The translations under genes were made by a program, and so were the position numbers. The notes beneath the pieces are model-generated. The model did not search any database. It saw only the letters and a program-made list of their open reading frames with translations, and was not told the origin of the DNA. This document shows, piece after piece, positions 1 to 10,881 of a stretch of 64,000 bases of DNA (position 1 is the stretch's first letter; each line of letters opens with the position of its first letter). This stretch comes from Delphinapterus leucas (taxonomy: Eukaryota > Chordata > Mammalia > Artiodactyla > Monodontidae), in NCBI RefSeq assembly GCF_002288925.2, contig NW_022098050.1:7515361-7579360 (forward strand), read 5' to 3'.

Positions 1-1320
1 CAGTCTTGGAAGGTTATACCTTTCTAAGAATTTGTCCATTTCTTCTAGGTTGTCCCTTTTATTTGCATAGATTTGCTTGCAGTAGTCTCTTAGGATGCTT
101 TGTGTTTCTGTGGTGTCTGTTGTAACTTCTCCTTTTTCATTTCTAATTTTATTTATTTGAGTCCTCTCCCTCCTTTTCTTGATGAGTCTGGCTAAAGGTT
201 TATCAATTTTTTTTATCTTCTCAAAGAAGCAGCATTTAGTTTTATTGATCTTTGCTGTTGTTTTCTTTGTTTCTATTTCATTTATTTCTGCTCTGATTTT
301 CATGATTTCTTTCCTTCTGCTAACTTTGTGTTTTGTTTGTTCTTCTTTCTCTAGTTCCTTTAGGTGTAAGGTTAGATTGTTTATTTGAGATTTTTCTTGT
401 TTCTTGAGGTAGGCTTGTATTGCTATAAACTTCCCCCTTAGAACTGCTTTTGCTGCATCCCATAGGTTTTGGATCGTCATGTTTTCATTGTCATTTTTCT
501 CTAGGTATTTTTTGATTTCCTCTTTGATTTCTTCAGTGATGTCTTGGTTATTTAGTAATGTAATTTTTAGCCTCCATGTGTTTGTGGTTTTTACATTTTT
601 TTCCCTGTAATTGATTTCTAATCTCATAGCGTTGTGATCAGAAAAGTTGCTTGATATGATTTCAGTTTTCTTAAATTTACTGACGCTTGATTTGTGACCC
701 AAGATGTGATCTGTTCTGGAGAATGTTCCATGCGCACTTGAGAAGGAAGAGTAATCTTCTGTTTTTGGATGGAGTGTCCTATAAATATCATTTAAATCTA
801 TCTGGTCTGTTGTGTCATTTAAAGCTTGTGTTTCCTTATTAATTTTCTGTTTGGATGATCTGTCCATTGATGTAAGTGTGGTGTTAAAGTCCCCCACTAT
901 TATTGTGTTACTGTCAGTTTCCTCTTTTATAGCTGTTAGCAGTTGCCTTATGTATTGAGGTGCTCCTATGTTGGGTACATATATATTTATAATTGTTATG
1001 TCTGACTCATGGATTGATGTCTTGATCATTATGTAGTGTCCTTCTTTGTCTCTTCTGATAGTCTTTATTTTAAAGTCTATTTTGTCTGATATGAGTATTG
1101 TTACTCCAGCTTTCTTTTGATTTCCAGTTTCATGGAATATCTTTTTCCATCCCCTCACGTTCAGTCTGTATGTGTCCCTAGGTCTGAAGTGGGTCTCCTG
1201 TAGACAGCATATATATGGGTCTTGTTTTTCTATCCATTCAGCGGGCCTGTGTCTTTCGGTTGGAGCATTTAATCCATTCATGTTTAAGGTAAGTATCGAT
1301 ATGTATGTTCCTATTACCAT
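1..1320 (-). pseudogene. L1 ORF2 N-terminal part (endonuclease and start of RT), decayed and partial
   Basis: ORF2 of L1 encodes an endonuclease and reverse transcriptase that carry out target-primed reverse transcription. The start codon complement is at 1318-1320, about 58 bp after the ORF1 stop. The endonuclease region aligns with 35100-36434, and the sequence leaves the window near the start of the reverse transcriptase domain. No minus-strand reading frame longer than about 60 codons survives, so stops and frameshifts are frequent. It cannot encode a functional protein. Confidence 0.88.
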
Positions 1321-1378
1321 TTTCTTAATTGTTTTGGGCTTGTTTTTGTAAGTCGTTTTCTTCTCTTGTGTTTCCCAC

Positions 1379-2280
1379 TTACAGAAGTTCCTTTAGCATT
1401 TGTCGTAGAGCTGGTCTGGTGGTGCTGAATTCTCTTAGCTTTTGCTTGTCTGTAAAGCTTTTGATTTCTCCATCAAATCTGAATGAGATCTTTGCTGGGT
1501 ATAGTAATCTTGGTTGTAGGTTCTTCCCTTGCATCACTTTAAATATGTCATGCCACTCCCTTCTGGCTTGTAGAGTTTCTGCTGAGAAATCAGCTGTTAA
1601 CCTTATGGGAGTTCCCTTGTGTGTTATTTGTCATTTTTCCCTTGCTGCTTTCAGTAATTTTTCTTTGTCTTTAACTTTTGCCAATTTTATTACTGTGTTT
1701 CTTGGCGTGTTTCTCCTTGGGTTTATCCTGTCTGGGACTCTCTGTGCTTCCTGGACTTGGGTGGCTATTTCCTTTCCCATGTTAGGGAAGTTTTCAACTA
1801 TAATCTCTTCAAATATTTTCTCAGGTCCTTTCTCTCTCTCTTCTCCTTCTGGGACCCCTATAATGTGAATGTTGGTGCATTTAATGTTGTCACAGAAGTC
1901 TCTTAGGCTGTCTTCATTTCCTTTCATTCTTTTTTCTTTATTCTGTTCTGCAGCAGTGAATTCCACCGTTCTGTCTCCCAGGTCACTTATCCGTTCTTCT
2001 GTCTCAGTTATTCTGCCATTGATTCCTTCTCGTGTATTTTTCCTTCCAGTTATTGTATTGTTCATCTCTGTTTGTTCTTGAATTTTTCTTGGTCTTTTTT
2101 AAACATTTCTTGCATCTTCTTGATCTTTGCCTCCCTTCTTTTTCTGAGGTCCTGGGTCATCGTCACTATCATTATTCTGAATTCTTCTTCTGGAAGATTG
2201 CCTATCTCCACTTCATTTAGTTGTTTTTCTGGGGTTTTATCTTGTTCCTTCATCTGGTACATAGCCCTCTGCCTTTTCAT
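1379..2280 (-). pseudogene. L1 ORF1 (RNA-binding chaperone), broken
   Basis: ORF1p is the trimeric coiled-coil RNA-binding protein of the L1 RNP. The ATG complement is at 2278-2280 (MKRQRAMYQMKEQ) and the stop at 1379-1381. Two open pieces remain in different frames: 2062-2358, covering the N-terminus, and 1631-2065, covering the coiled coil (ITETEERISDLGD) and the RRM region (GVPEGEE). The frame change near 2065 and later lesions before the C-terminal domain inactivate it. The N-terminal variant EKQLNEVEIGNLPEEEF is shared with the 7213-8115 copy. Confidence 0.88.
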
Positions 2281-2305
2281 CTTGTCTATCTTTCTGTGAA
2301 TGTCT

Positions 2306-2751
2306 GAATAACTTCTAAACACTAAATTCTTGTTAACTATTATTATTGTTGTTGTCATTTTGCACTCGCACTAGCAGTAGATAAAAGTGCCTATTTTCCA
2401 GCACAGTAGCCACCCATGGGGATTTTCATCAAAAATAAAAATGACCATTTAAGACCACTTATATTTCTTTGTGGATTATGTGCTCATGTCTTTTTCCCAT
2501 TTTCTGTTAGGATCTATTTTTTTCCTTATCGTTGATTTGTGAGAATTTTTTTCAGGTATTTAGAATATTCATCATTTATCAGTCATATAGTCATAAATGA
2601 GAAACACATTTCTAGTTTCTTATATATCTTTTAGCTTTTTAGGTTAGATTATTATATTCTTATATACTTGATGTAAGAAATCTAATTAGTGCATCAATGT
2701 CAAAATAACATTAATGATAGTGATTATAATGTTAAAGATATTTTTTAATAT
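2306..2751. other. AT-rich intergenic DNA, no feature recognised
   Basis: AT-rich sequence between the L1 and a MIR. I see no open frame of note, no repeat hallmark and no RNA gene. Confidence 0.6.
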
Positions 2752-2985
2752 TGGCTAACATTAGTTGAGTATTTACTATCCTTGCATGGTAAGAGGCATT
2801 CATTCATTCATGCATTATTTTATTTAATTCTCACCACATATCTATGAGTTGACATCTTATTTTATGCCCATTTAATAGATAAGAAAACTGAGGATTAGAG
2901 AGATTAAATAAGTTGTCACAAATTGGTAAGTGGTGGAGTTGAGACTGAAACTCAGGTCTGTTAGATTCCACAGCCAGCGTTTTCC
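2752..2985 (-). repeat. MIR SINE, antisense
   Basis: Reading the + strand gives the reverse complement of the MIR consensus in order: 'gagtatttactatcc', 'attctcacca', the core 'gaaaactgaggattagaga', and 'agtggtggagttgagactga'. MIR is an ancient tRNA-derived SINE common to mammals. Ends are approximate. Confidence 0.85.
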
Positions 2986-3021
2986 AAGGTGTACTTTGTG
3001 AAAGTCTATCCCATGAAGCAC

Positions 3022-3068
3022 TACATACACACACACGTACAAATATGCACATATACACAAACACATGT
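3022..3068. repeat. Degenerate (AC)n microsatellite
   Basis: A run of CA/TA dinucleotides with interruptions (acacacacgtacaaatatgc). Low-complexity tract with no visible function. Confidence 0.7.
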
Positions 3069-5268
3069 ATGTTCCATAGTAAAATCAATCCAGTAGACTC
3101 TTGAATATCTGATTCCAGAGACAATTCATACATGTTAGCATTTTAAAAGCTCTAAGAGGCACTTTAGGAAAGAAACTTGTCTATCTTGTGTAACCCAGGA
3201 TTTTCCCCAAATTAATTCATCATGGATCTTTTATTCCCCATTATACCACTAACAGACTGCAGAAATAGTGTTCTATTTTACACACTTACCACACTATACT
3301 ACTTAGTCTCTCAACCAGAGGAGGTCTTCAATGCCCAGCTCTCCTTTACCTTCCCCTTGACCCTTCATGCTTAAGCTCCTGCTCTTGCTAGCTCTGGGGT
3401 GCTCCTAGGATTTGCTTAACCCTGCTCACATCTTCATAAATACCCTTTTATCATGCTCTCCTCAATTACCCTGCCTGAGTGTGTGATCTGTTTCCTGCTG
3501 TGGCCAGACTCATATGATGCTGGAATGATTAGGATGATTATTTTTGAACATTTCAAGGGCTTCCATCTGAAAGACGATGGAATTAAGACAAGAGAGTGGA
3601 AGCTATGGGAGATTGCATTCATCCACTCCTTTATTCACTCATCTGATCTTATTAAGCCTCTCCGATGTACCAGGCATTTTGTTAAGGATGAAGTAGTGCT
3701 CTAACAGCTTATAGCAAAGTGAGCTAATCTAGGATATAAACTGGGGAGGACTCCCAAGAAAAAATCCAAAAGATAAGTAGGGATTAAAGGGGAAAGAAAG
3801 GAGAACCTGATCTGGATGCTCCAGGAAGAGGAATTTATATGTGAGAAGGCTAGACATGAGAGTGAAAGAGGTTTCTTCTGGGAGGTGAAAGATGGCTCCA
3901 GTTGGGAAGAGGAGAACATTAAGGCATGAGGCTGAGATGGGGAAGGGCCAAACATGCAGAGCTGTTGTGAACACAGACTTTATCCCAAGGGCCATGGGAG
4001 CCCCTTGAAAATTTGAAAACAAGGGGGGCATCCAGTACGACTTTCTCTTTCCATCGCATCTGGAAGGGAGCAAGAATGTCCAAGAATCAGAGCTGTTCAG
4101 ATATAAATCAAGCTTCCTTGCCAAGGAATGAGCAGCCAGTTCCTGGAAGCAGGCAAAGACAGCCTGGGTGACAGCTCCACGATATTTTCAAGTGGAAAAC
4201 TGCATGTAGTGGGAAATTGGACTAGGGGACATCTGTGGTCCTTTCTAATTCTACGAATTCTGAGATACCTCTGGTCTGCCCCACCATGTTCCACAGTGGG
4301 ACAAAAGACATAGAGGTCTGAGAATTCATGCACCGTCACCCACAATGGGCGGTAAAAAGGCATTCTCTTCTTTCCCAGCCCCTCCCATTGGGCCTAGAAA
4401 AGCAGATACAGGTCCAGACCTGAGCCCCTGGGAATACGCAGGGCTTTAGTGTTTGTGTTCTTCTCACCCCAGCTGACACTGGAAAGGCACCGACCACAGT
4501 GAGTTCCAGAGGATGGCTCTGCCAGCTACCAACCTTCAGCCTGCTAATCCCTGGCTCTCTAGTTTAGGATATTAGACAAGTTCACTATTTTTTTTTCTTT
4601 TCAAATTAAACCCTCCAAAAAGTAAGAAAGCCAACATCTCAGGTCCTGGGTCAGCATCACACTTTGGTCACAGTGGGGACCGAGCAAGGTCTGAGGGCCC
4701 TGGCGGCAGAGGCATCATCAAGCACAGCAGCCCTCTTGTTTTGGAACTCACCCTCAGGGACTGGGGAGATCTGTGTGTGATAACGCAGCTGTGTGCAAAT
4801 GCCAATGCTGGGGCGATAATTATAGAAACCTTCTCATTATGCTTGAATGGGGGCCAACACACGGCCCTGCCAATGAGGAGGGTGTGAGGCTGCAAAACTG
4901 GCACTGTTGAGAGCAAGTTGGCTTTTGCAGCCAGCACAGGCATCTGAGGTGTGCCCGAGAGCTTGCATGCCCACTTCCTGTTGGCGAGTGCCCCTAGTGC
5001 CCACTTCTGCTCTCCCACCTCGGCCAATGTTTTGTTCATCACCAGACTGCAATAAACAAGGCAGCTTTGTCAGTAGGGCTCTATTTTTCAGTCACTATTC
5101 CACTCACCTCCTGTTCCCAAGACTCATCTTCCTACCCCATGGCATCCTTCTCTCTTTTTTGCAGCCCTGGAATGGGTTCATGGTCTTTAACATTCTGTGT
5201 ATAAAATAAGTTTGATCTGGGAAGTCCCCGCTCTCAGACTCCAATGACACAAGAAGTAGCCTAGCTTT
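3069..5268. other. Mostly unique DNA; possible ancient LINE fragment at about 3760-4110
   Basis: No coding gene recognised. The longest open frames are 131 and 124 codons and show no motif. The stretch 'gactttatcccaagggccatgggagcc' near 3977-4004 resembles a phrase found in old CR1-clade LINEs (L2/L3), but this is weak. The rest looks like ordinary non-repetitive DNA. Confidence 0.45.
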
Positions 5269-5280
5269 CCAGGCACTTCT

Positions 5281-5475
5281 TTTTTTTTTTTTTTTTTTTT
5301 GAGGTACGTGGGCCTCTCACTGTTGTGGCCTCTCCCATTGCGGAGCGCAGGCTCAGCGGCCATGGCTCACGGGCCTAGCTGCTCCGCGGCATGTAGGATC
5401 TTCCCAGACCGGGGCACGAACCCGTGTTCCCTGCATCGGCAGGCAGACTCTCAACTACTGCGCCACCAGGGAAGC
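5281..5475 (-). mobile_element. CHR-type SINE (short form), antisense
   Basis: Poly-T at the left, then the reverse complement of the tRNA-derived SINE, ending 'gccaccagggaagcc'. The internal box-B-like tract appears antisense as 'cacgaacccgtg'. A 12-bp TSD, 'ccaggcacttct', flanks it at 5269-5280 and 5476-5487. This short GC-rich form is typical of cetacean genomes and looks young. Confidence 0.95.
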
Positions 5476-5560
5476 CCAGGCACTTCTTTTTTTTTTTATA
5501 ATGAATATGAAAACAAAAGTTTATTGAAACTAATGTCCATGCTTGTGTAAATTCACTTTT

Positions 5561-5692
5561 ATTTATTTGTTTATTTATTTTTGGCTGAGCCACACAGCAT
5601 GCAGGATCTTAGTTTCCTGACCAGGGATCGAACCTGTGCCCCCCTGCAGTGGAAGTGTGGGGCCTTAACCACTGGACTGCCAGGGGAGTCCC
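5561..5692 (-). mobile_element. CHR-1-like SINE, antisense
   Basis: An A-tail complement (tttatttgtttattt), then 'ggctgagccacacagcatgc', then 'gaccagggatcgaacctgtg', ending 'ctgccaggggagtccc'. A 13-bp TSD with one mismatch (taaattcactttt / taaatccactttt) lies at 5548-5560 and 5693-5705. Confidence 0.92.
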
Positions 5693-5705
5693 TAAATCCA
5701 CTTTT

Positions 5706-6377
5706 TAAAGGGCTGGTACAATGCTTGTAAGGAAGAATATCTGTATCCTACAACGCTGAACATCTTGTCTATCAAACTTGGAAAATATCCAGGCACTTCT
5801 TACAGCCTTGAATGAGAGTAGATGTACTTTGGCTAAAATGTTCATTAGCAAAAGATAATTGGAAAATCATCCATCTGCACTTTGAGTTATAACAACTTTA
5901 ACAAGAGCACTGGATAGGGCCTCCTGGTCCTGCCAGGATCACCAGGGCAACAGGAGGGGACCACTGGGGAGAAGGGGAGAAGGAAAGAAGGAGCTGACGT
6001 GGGAACGACAGCCATGAAGGAGGGAGCAAAACATAGTGAAAGGAGTGTGTGAGGGTTTCATTTTCTTCATGGAAGATATGCTATTATCCAAAAGCAGCTT
6101 CCTCTGCTGGCGTTTTTGCTTTTTCCAATAGAGGTGAAGAAGTACAGTTTTATGTAACACACATAACAGGGAAAGTAGAATGGTGACCCTGGGAAAATTA
6201 CAACATTAAAAGTAATAAGCCTGCTATTGCCAATAAACTACACAGGCACCATGCCGTGCTATCTTGAGTATAAAGGTGACATTTTTACAGTTATTCCTAT
6301 AGTATAGGAACTGCAACTGCATTCTGAACATCATGCTTTCACACAGATAGTCTTTCTAGAGTTTGAGGATTTCTGAG
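5706..6377. other. Unique DNA, nothing recognised
   Basis: No convincing ORF, repeat or RNA gene. A 73-codon minus-strand frame at 5939-6160 has no recognisable motif. Confidence 0.5.
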
Positions 6378-6617
6378 GCTTCGTCCTTTAAGGCCTAGGT
6401 CAGGCGTCCCCTTAAGAAAACCCTGCAGCCTGGGTATATGCTCCCATAATCTCTCTCTCTCATAGAAATTATTTTATTTACATATTGGGTAATTGTTTAC
6501 TTATTTTCCCACTCACTAGATTATGAGCTTCCTGAAGACAGGAACCACGTATTATTCATTTCTGAATCCCCAGTGTCCGTCAGTGCCTTGCTTTGTAAAT
6601 GTTTGTCGAGCTGAATA
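6378..6617 (+). repeat. L2 LINE 3' end
   Basis: The order of motifs is that of the L2 tail: 'actagattatgagcttcctgaagacaggaacc', then 'tgaatccccagtg', 'cagtgccttg', 'taaatgtttgtcgagctgaat'. Ancient, diverged, no coding potential. Confidence 0.85.
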
Positions 6618-7103
6618 ATTAATAAGCCTTATTTCTTCTCTCATCCTTTAAGCCAAAGACACTAAAACTGTGGGGCCACTAAGTCAAATTAGATGTACTG
6701 ACTAATCCCTTCTAACCCCAAGATGCTGTAATTTTAGAACATGCTGTTTACTGCTTAAATCAGGAAGTGAATGAGAGGTTCGAAATCAAGAAAATGGTTT
6801 GGGCTGGATGAGAATGTAAAAGGAGAGAAAAGAATTTCTCCTAAGCAGAATCCTTCATTTCAAAGGGTGAGGTGAAGTATGGCAAGGGTAGAATGGAATT
6901 TAGGCCAGGCATATACAATGATGCATGCACAAAATTATAGAAAAATAGAGATATTAATTCTCATTTTTAACAAAGAAAAGTCAAGAATTGAAATCCAGAA
7001 GTTGTGATAACCAAAATTCTGGGTGCAAGAAAAAACTGGAAGCCCTCCCCAACTTTTTTTCTGAAAATGTAAACTCTGACTTCAGAAAAATAAGTTAAGA
7101 AAC
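6618..7103. other. Unique DNA, nothing recognised
   Basis: Non-repetitive AT-rich sequence. No supported ORF or RNA gene. Confidence 0.5.
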
Positions 7104-7212
7104 GAAGGTGAGGCTTGTTTCTGATCCACCAGAGGGAAGAGAGCAGAAGCAAGAAGAACTACAATCCTGCAGCCTGTGGAACAAAAACCACATTCACAGA
7201 AAGAAAGACAAA

Positions 7213-8115
7213 ATGAAAAGGCAGAGGGCTATGTACCAGATGAAGGAACAAGATAAAACCCCAGAAAAACAACTAAATGAAGTGGAGATAGGCAACCTTC
7301 CAGAAGAAGAATTTCAGAATAATGATAGTGAAGATGATCCAGGACCTTGGAAAAAGAATGGAGGCAAAGATCAAGAAGATGCAAGAAATGTGTAACAAAG
7401 ACCTAGAAGAATTAAAGAGCAAACATAGATGAACAATACAATAACTGAAATGAAAAATACACGAGAAGGAATCAATGGCAGAATAACTGAGGCAGAAGAA
7501 TGGATAAGTGATCTGGAAGACAGAATGGTGGAATTCACTGCCGTGGAACAGAATAAAGAGAAAAGAATGAAAAGAAATGAAGACAGCCTAAGAGACCTCT
7601 GGGACAACATTAAACACACCAACATTCGCATTATAGGGGTCCCAGAAGGAGAAGAGAGAGAGAAAGGACCCGAGAAAATATTTGAAGAGATTATAGTCGA
7701 AAACTTCCCTAATATGGAAAAGGAAACAGCCACCCAAATCCAGGAAGCGCAGAGAGTCTCAGGCAGGATAAACCCAAGGAGAAACGCACCGAGACATGTA
7801 GTAATCGAATTGACAAAAATTAAAGACAAAGAAAAACTATTAAAAGCAACAAGGGAAAAACGACAAATAACATACAAGGGAACTCCCATAAGGTTAACAA
7901 CTGATTTCTCAGCAGAAACTCTACAAGCCAGAAGGGAGTGGCATGACATATTTAAAGTGATGAAAGGGAAGAACCTACAACCAATGTTACTCTACCCGGC
8001 AAGGATCTCATTCAGATTCAATGGCGAAATCAAAAGCTTTACAGACAAGCAAAAGCTAAGAGAATTCAGCACCACCAGACCAGCTCTACCACAAATGCTA
8101 AAGGAACTTCTCTAA
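7213..8115 (+). pseudogene. L1 ORF1, disrupted by two compensating frameshifts
   Basis: The start ATG is at 7213 (MKRQRAMYQMKEQ) and the stop TAA at 8113-8115, about 300 codons in total. An extra T near 7310 (EEEF then NNDSE instead of RIMIV) shifts the frame. A stop follows at 7393-7395, and the original frame resumes at MNNTITE, 7429. From there 229 codons are open. They include the coiled coil (ITEAEEWISDLED), the RRM region (NIRIIGVPEGEE) and the C-terminal domain (AETLQARREWHDIFKVMK). No functional protein is expected from the full frame. Confidence 0.9.
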
Positions 8116-8173
8116 GTGGGAAACATAAGAGAAGAAAAGGACCTACAAAAACAAGCCCAAAACAATTAAGAAA

Positions 8174-8453
8174 ATGGTAATAGGAACATACATATCGATA
8201 ATTACCTTAAACTTGAATGGATTAAATGCTCCAACCGAAAGACACAGGCCCGCTGAATGGATATAAAAACAAGACCCATATATATGCTGTCTACAATAGA
8301 CCCACTTCAGACCTAGGGACACACACAGACTGAACGTGAGGGGATGGAAAAAGATATTCCATGCAAATGGAAATCAAAAGAAAGCTGGAGTAGCAATACT
8401 CATATCAGATAAAATAGACTTTAAAATAAAGAACGTTAAAAAACAAAAAAAAA
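8174..8453 (+). pseudogene. L1 ORF2 stub, first ~85 codons with early stop
   Basis: ORF2 begins at ATG 8174, 58 bp after the ORF1 stop, and reads MVIGTYIS then a [10 protein letters not shown] endonuclease start. A CAA-to-TAA stop occurs at 8264-8266 (codon 31). The sequence then ends in the A-tail. The rest of ORF2 and the 3'UTR were apparently never in the inserted cDNA, because the TSD follows the tail directly. Confidence 0.9.
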
Positions 8454-8474
8454 ATGAAGGTGAGGCTTGTTTCT

Positions 8475-8906
8475 TTTTAGGATCAGTGACTCAAAGGAGT
8501 TAGAAGCCACTGATGATCAATATGAAAAAGGCAATTTTAATTGGGTTTTTATTTTTTTAAAAAGAGAAATGTAAAACATTAGGCTCTTCTCAGTTATATA
8601 GAAAGAAGAGAAAACATTAAAAAGTCAATAAATAGAACAAATAAAAAATATATATGCACTTTCCTATTTTCATTCTCTGTTGTCCAAAGTTACAGGAATA
8701 AGAAAGAGCATTAAAAGAGGAAGAGAGATAGACAGGTTGGGGGGAAGCTTTAAATACAGTAACAGAAGAGAAAGGAACACACATGTAAACCCACATGGAC
8801 ATACAAACATAACTAGAAAAAGACACACCCAAATAAAGACCTGGATATAGGTTTCCATGGCTTAGAATCTCCATTTTGTGTGGTTTTAGAATAAGCTGGC
8901 AAATAC
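8475..8906. other. AT-rich unique DNA, nothing recognised
   Basis: No supported ORF, repeat or RNA gene. Confidence 0.5.
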
Positions 8907-8985
8907 TTTTTTTTTTCCTGTTGGAGCAAGTTGATTAACAATGTTGTGTTAGTTTCAAGTGTACAGCAAAGTGATTGTTAAACAG
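8907..8985 (-). mobile_element. Short L1 3'-end fragment, antisense
   Basis: Poly-T followed by 'ttgattaacaatgttgtgtt' and 'gtgtacagcaaagtgatt', the reverse complement of the cetartiodactyl L1 3' terminus. About 80 bp, severely 5'-truncated. Confidence 0.8.
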
Positions 8986-9066
8986 GTATCGATTCTTTTA
9001 AAATCATGTTTCATTTTTGACCTTCATGATCTCCATTCTTGGTTTAGGAGTTGAGACATGTTTGCT

Positions 9067-9166
9067 GTGTGTGTGTTTGTGTGTGTGAGAGAGAGAGAGA
9101 GACAGAGAGACAGAGAGACAGAGACAAAGAGAGAGGGAGAGACAGAGAGACAGACAGAAAGATAAT
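9067..9166. repeat. (GT)n(GA)n(GACA)n compound microsatellite
   Basis: GT repeats pass into GA and GACA-type units (gagacagagagacagagag). Purine-rich on the + strand over about 80 bp. The 62-codon minus-strand frame across it is a repeat artefact. Confidence 0.85.
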
Positions 9167-9717
9167 GAAAGGCTTTCTGAAGGAATCGACATAAGACGTA
9201 TGATGAAAACCTTTGTTCAGAGCAAGGACTCTTTCAGTAAGGGAATATTTTGAGTTTTGAATGTACCCTTTGTAAAATAAATTTCGTTGCTGAAAGAGAC
9301 AACATCGTTGGTGGATCGGTCAGAAAATAGGTTTCGTTGGCTGTCGTTTCTCTCCTTGGAGATTTTCTTGGTCCTCTATTTGTCCTCGTCTCACGCTAGT
9401 TAGAATTCCTGGAGTGGGATGGGGCTTGGGGGTAACTTACACTGCTGTTAACACACTGCTTCCTTTATGACCCAGTGGAAGTAGGTAAATAAGCATATAA
9501 AATTTTCTATCCTGTAAAAGAGATGCTTAAGCAGAGAACCCATTCGTTGACAAAAATTAACCATGGTCCACCAATGTGTCTACTAATAACTTTGTTATGG
9601 GGAACATCTCTGTATTTATTCCATGCTAAACCTTTTAATTTTTTTATACTTATGTTGCTATATAGACAAATAGCTTTGCGCAGCTTTGTCACCCTTATTA
9701 TTGCACCTTTAAAAAAT
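9167..9717. other. Unique DNA, nothing recognised
   Basis: No supported coding or RNA feature. Confidence 0.5.
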
Positions 9718-9728
9718 GTTCCACTTTC

Positions 9729-10090
9729 GGACTTCCCTGGTGGTGCAGTGGTTGAGAATCCGCCTGCCAATGCAGGGGACACGGGTTTGATCCCTGGTCC
9801 AGGAAGATCCCACATGCCACAGAGCAGCTAAGCCCGTGTGCCACAACTACTGAGCCTGCACTCTGGAGCCCACGAGCAACAACTACTGAAGCCTGCACAC
9901 CTAGAGCCCGTGCTCTGCAACAAGAGAAGCCACAGAAATGAGAAGCCCGTGCACCAAAAGGAAGAGTAGCCCCAGCTCGCCACTAGAGAAAGCCCACGTG
10001 CAGCATCGAAGACCCAGTGCAGCCAAAAATTAATTAATTAATTTAAAAAATAAAAAGGATACCTAGAATTCACACACTCACACACACAAA
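9729..10090 (+). mobile_element. CHR-2-type SINE (long form)
   Basis: Starts 'ggacttccctggtggtgcag', continues through repeated 'acaactactgagcctg'-like segments, 'gaagcccgtgcaccaaaagg' and 'gaagacccagtgcagcc', and ends in a (TTAA)n/A-rich/(AC)n tail. An 11-bp TSD 'gttccactttc' lies at 9718-9728 and 10091-10101. Confidence 0.95.
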
Positions 10091-10101
10091 GTTCCACTTT
10101 C

Positions 10102-10511
10102 ACTTATTCAGTTGCATAGCTATTGGTCCAGAAAAATATAATATGTGATGTTGTGGGCTTATTATTTTCAGGAACTTAATATGCTCATGAATCACTGAAT
10201 GTCTTCTGTAACTGACTGCTTCTCATGTGCATGTTATTGTATATTATTGATCCACAATGACTTTGTGATATGAATCAGTTTTCTTCCTATTCTTGCTATT
10301 CATGTTCTATTCGATATCATTTAAAACTCTTGTTGGCTCAATTGTATCATCTTTGTTTTGCACACAGAAACATTTTTTAAGTCTGTACTAGGGACTATAC
10401 CATGCTAGCCAATGGAATTCAATACCTTGTTGCCTGACTCTGTCATGCAAAAAGGCTTCTAGCCTTGCTTATGGATTTATAAATGTATTTCATTCCTCCT
10501 TAGCTCGCCAA
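10102..10511. other. AT-rich unique DNA, nothing recognised
   Basis: No supported ORF or repeat. Confidence 0.5.
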
Positions 10512-10519
10512 CATGTTTC

Positions 10520-10873
10520 TTTTTTTTAATTAATTAATTTATTTTTGTCTGCATTGGGTCTCTGTTGCCACGCACGGCTGGGGCTACTCTTCGTTGCAGT
10601 GCACAGGCTTCTCATTGCGGTGGCTTCTCTTGTTGCAGAGCAAGGGCTCTAGGCGCGGGGGCGTCAGTAGTTGCAGCACACAGGCTCAGTAGTAGTTGCA
10701 GCATGCAGGCCCTAGAGTGCATGGGCTTTAGTAGTTGTGGCGCGTGGGCTCAGAAGTTGTGGCACACAGGCTTAGTTGATCCACAGCATGTGGGATCTTC
10801 CCCGACCAGGGATCGAACCCGTGTCCCCTGCATTGGCAGGCGGATTCTTAACCACTGTGCCACCAGGGAAGTC
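10520..10873 (-). mobile_element. CHR-2-type SINE (long form), antisense
   Basis: Poly-T/(TTAA)n at the left, then the reverse complement of the long CHR SINE, ending 'ccaccagggaagtc'. The TSD is 'catgtttc' at 10512-10519 and 10874-10881. The 124-codon frame at 10565-10939 is a chance frame through the SINE. Confidence 0.94.
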
Positions 10874-10881
10874 CATGTTTC

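Larger units (their letters stand above)
1..2305 (-). mobile_element. L1 (LINE-1), antisense, ORF1 plus 5' part of ORF2, cut by window edge
   Basis: The minus strand matches the two other long L1 copies in this window (32235-39510 and 48074-53834) from within ORF2 back through ORF1. The homology to the L1 at 7123-8453 fades just upstream of ORF1, near 2305, so the copy is 5'-truncated or diverged there. The 3' part lies beyond position 1. Its ORF1 N-terminus matches the 7123-8453 copy more closely than the other two long copies. No TSD could be recognised because one end is missing. Confidence 0.93.
7123..8453 (+). mobile_element. L1 insertion ending at an internal poly(A) site in ORF2
   Basis: The copy starts in the L1 5'UTR tail, contains all of ORF1 and about the first 260 bp of ORF2, then ends in an A-rich tail. 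A perfect 19-bp TSD, gaaggtgaggcttgtttct, flanks it at 7104-7122 and 8456-8474. An AATAAA lies at 8425-8430 within L1 coding sequence, and L1 homology stops within about 15 bp, where the A tail begins (about 8437-8454). The pre-insertion site gtt/aagaaac fits an L1 endonuclease nick. This is best explained by reverse transcription of a prematurely polyadenylated L1 RNA. Confidence 0.93.

Noticed and set aside
9004..9192. 62-codon Ser/Leu/Cys-rich minus frame resembling a secreted peptide
   Set aside because: It is a translation of the GA/GACA microsatellite.
9729..9810. tRNA-like promoter boxes at SINE heads, possible tRNA genes
   Set aside because: They are the tRNA-derived 5' parts of CHR SINEs, followed by SINE bodies and A-tails and flanked by TSDs. 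They are not free-standing tRNA genes.
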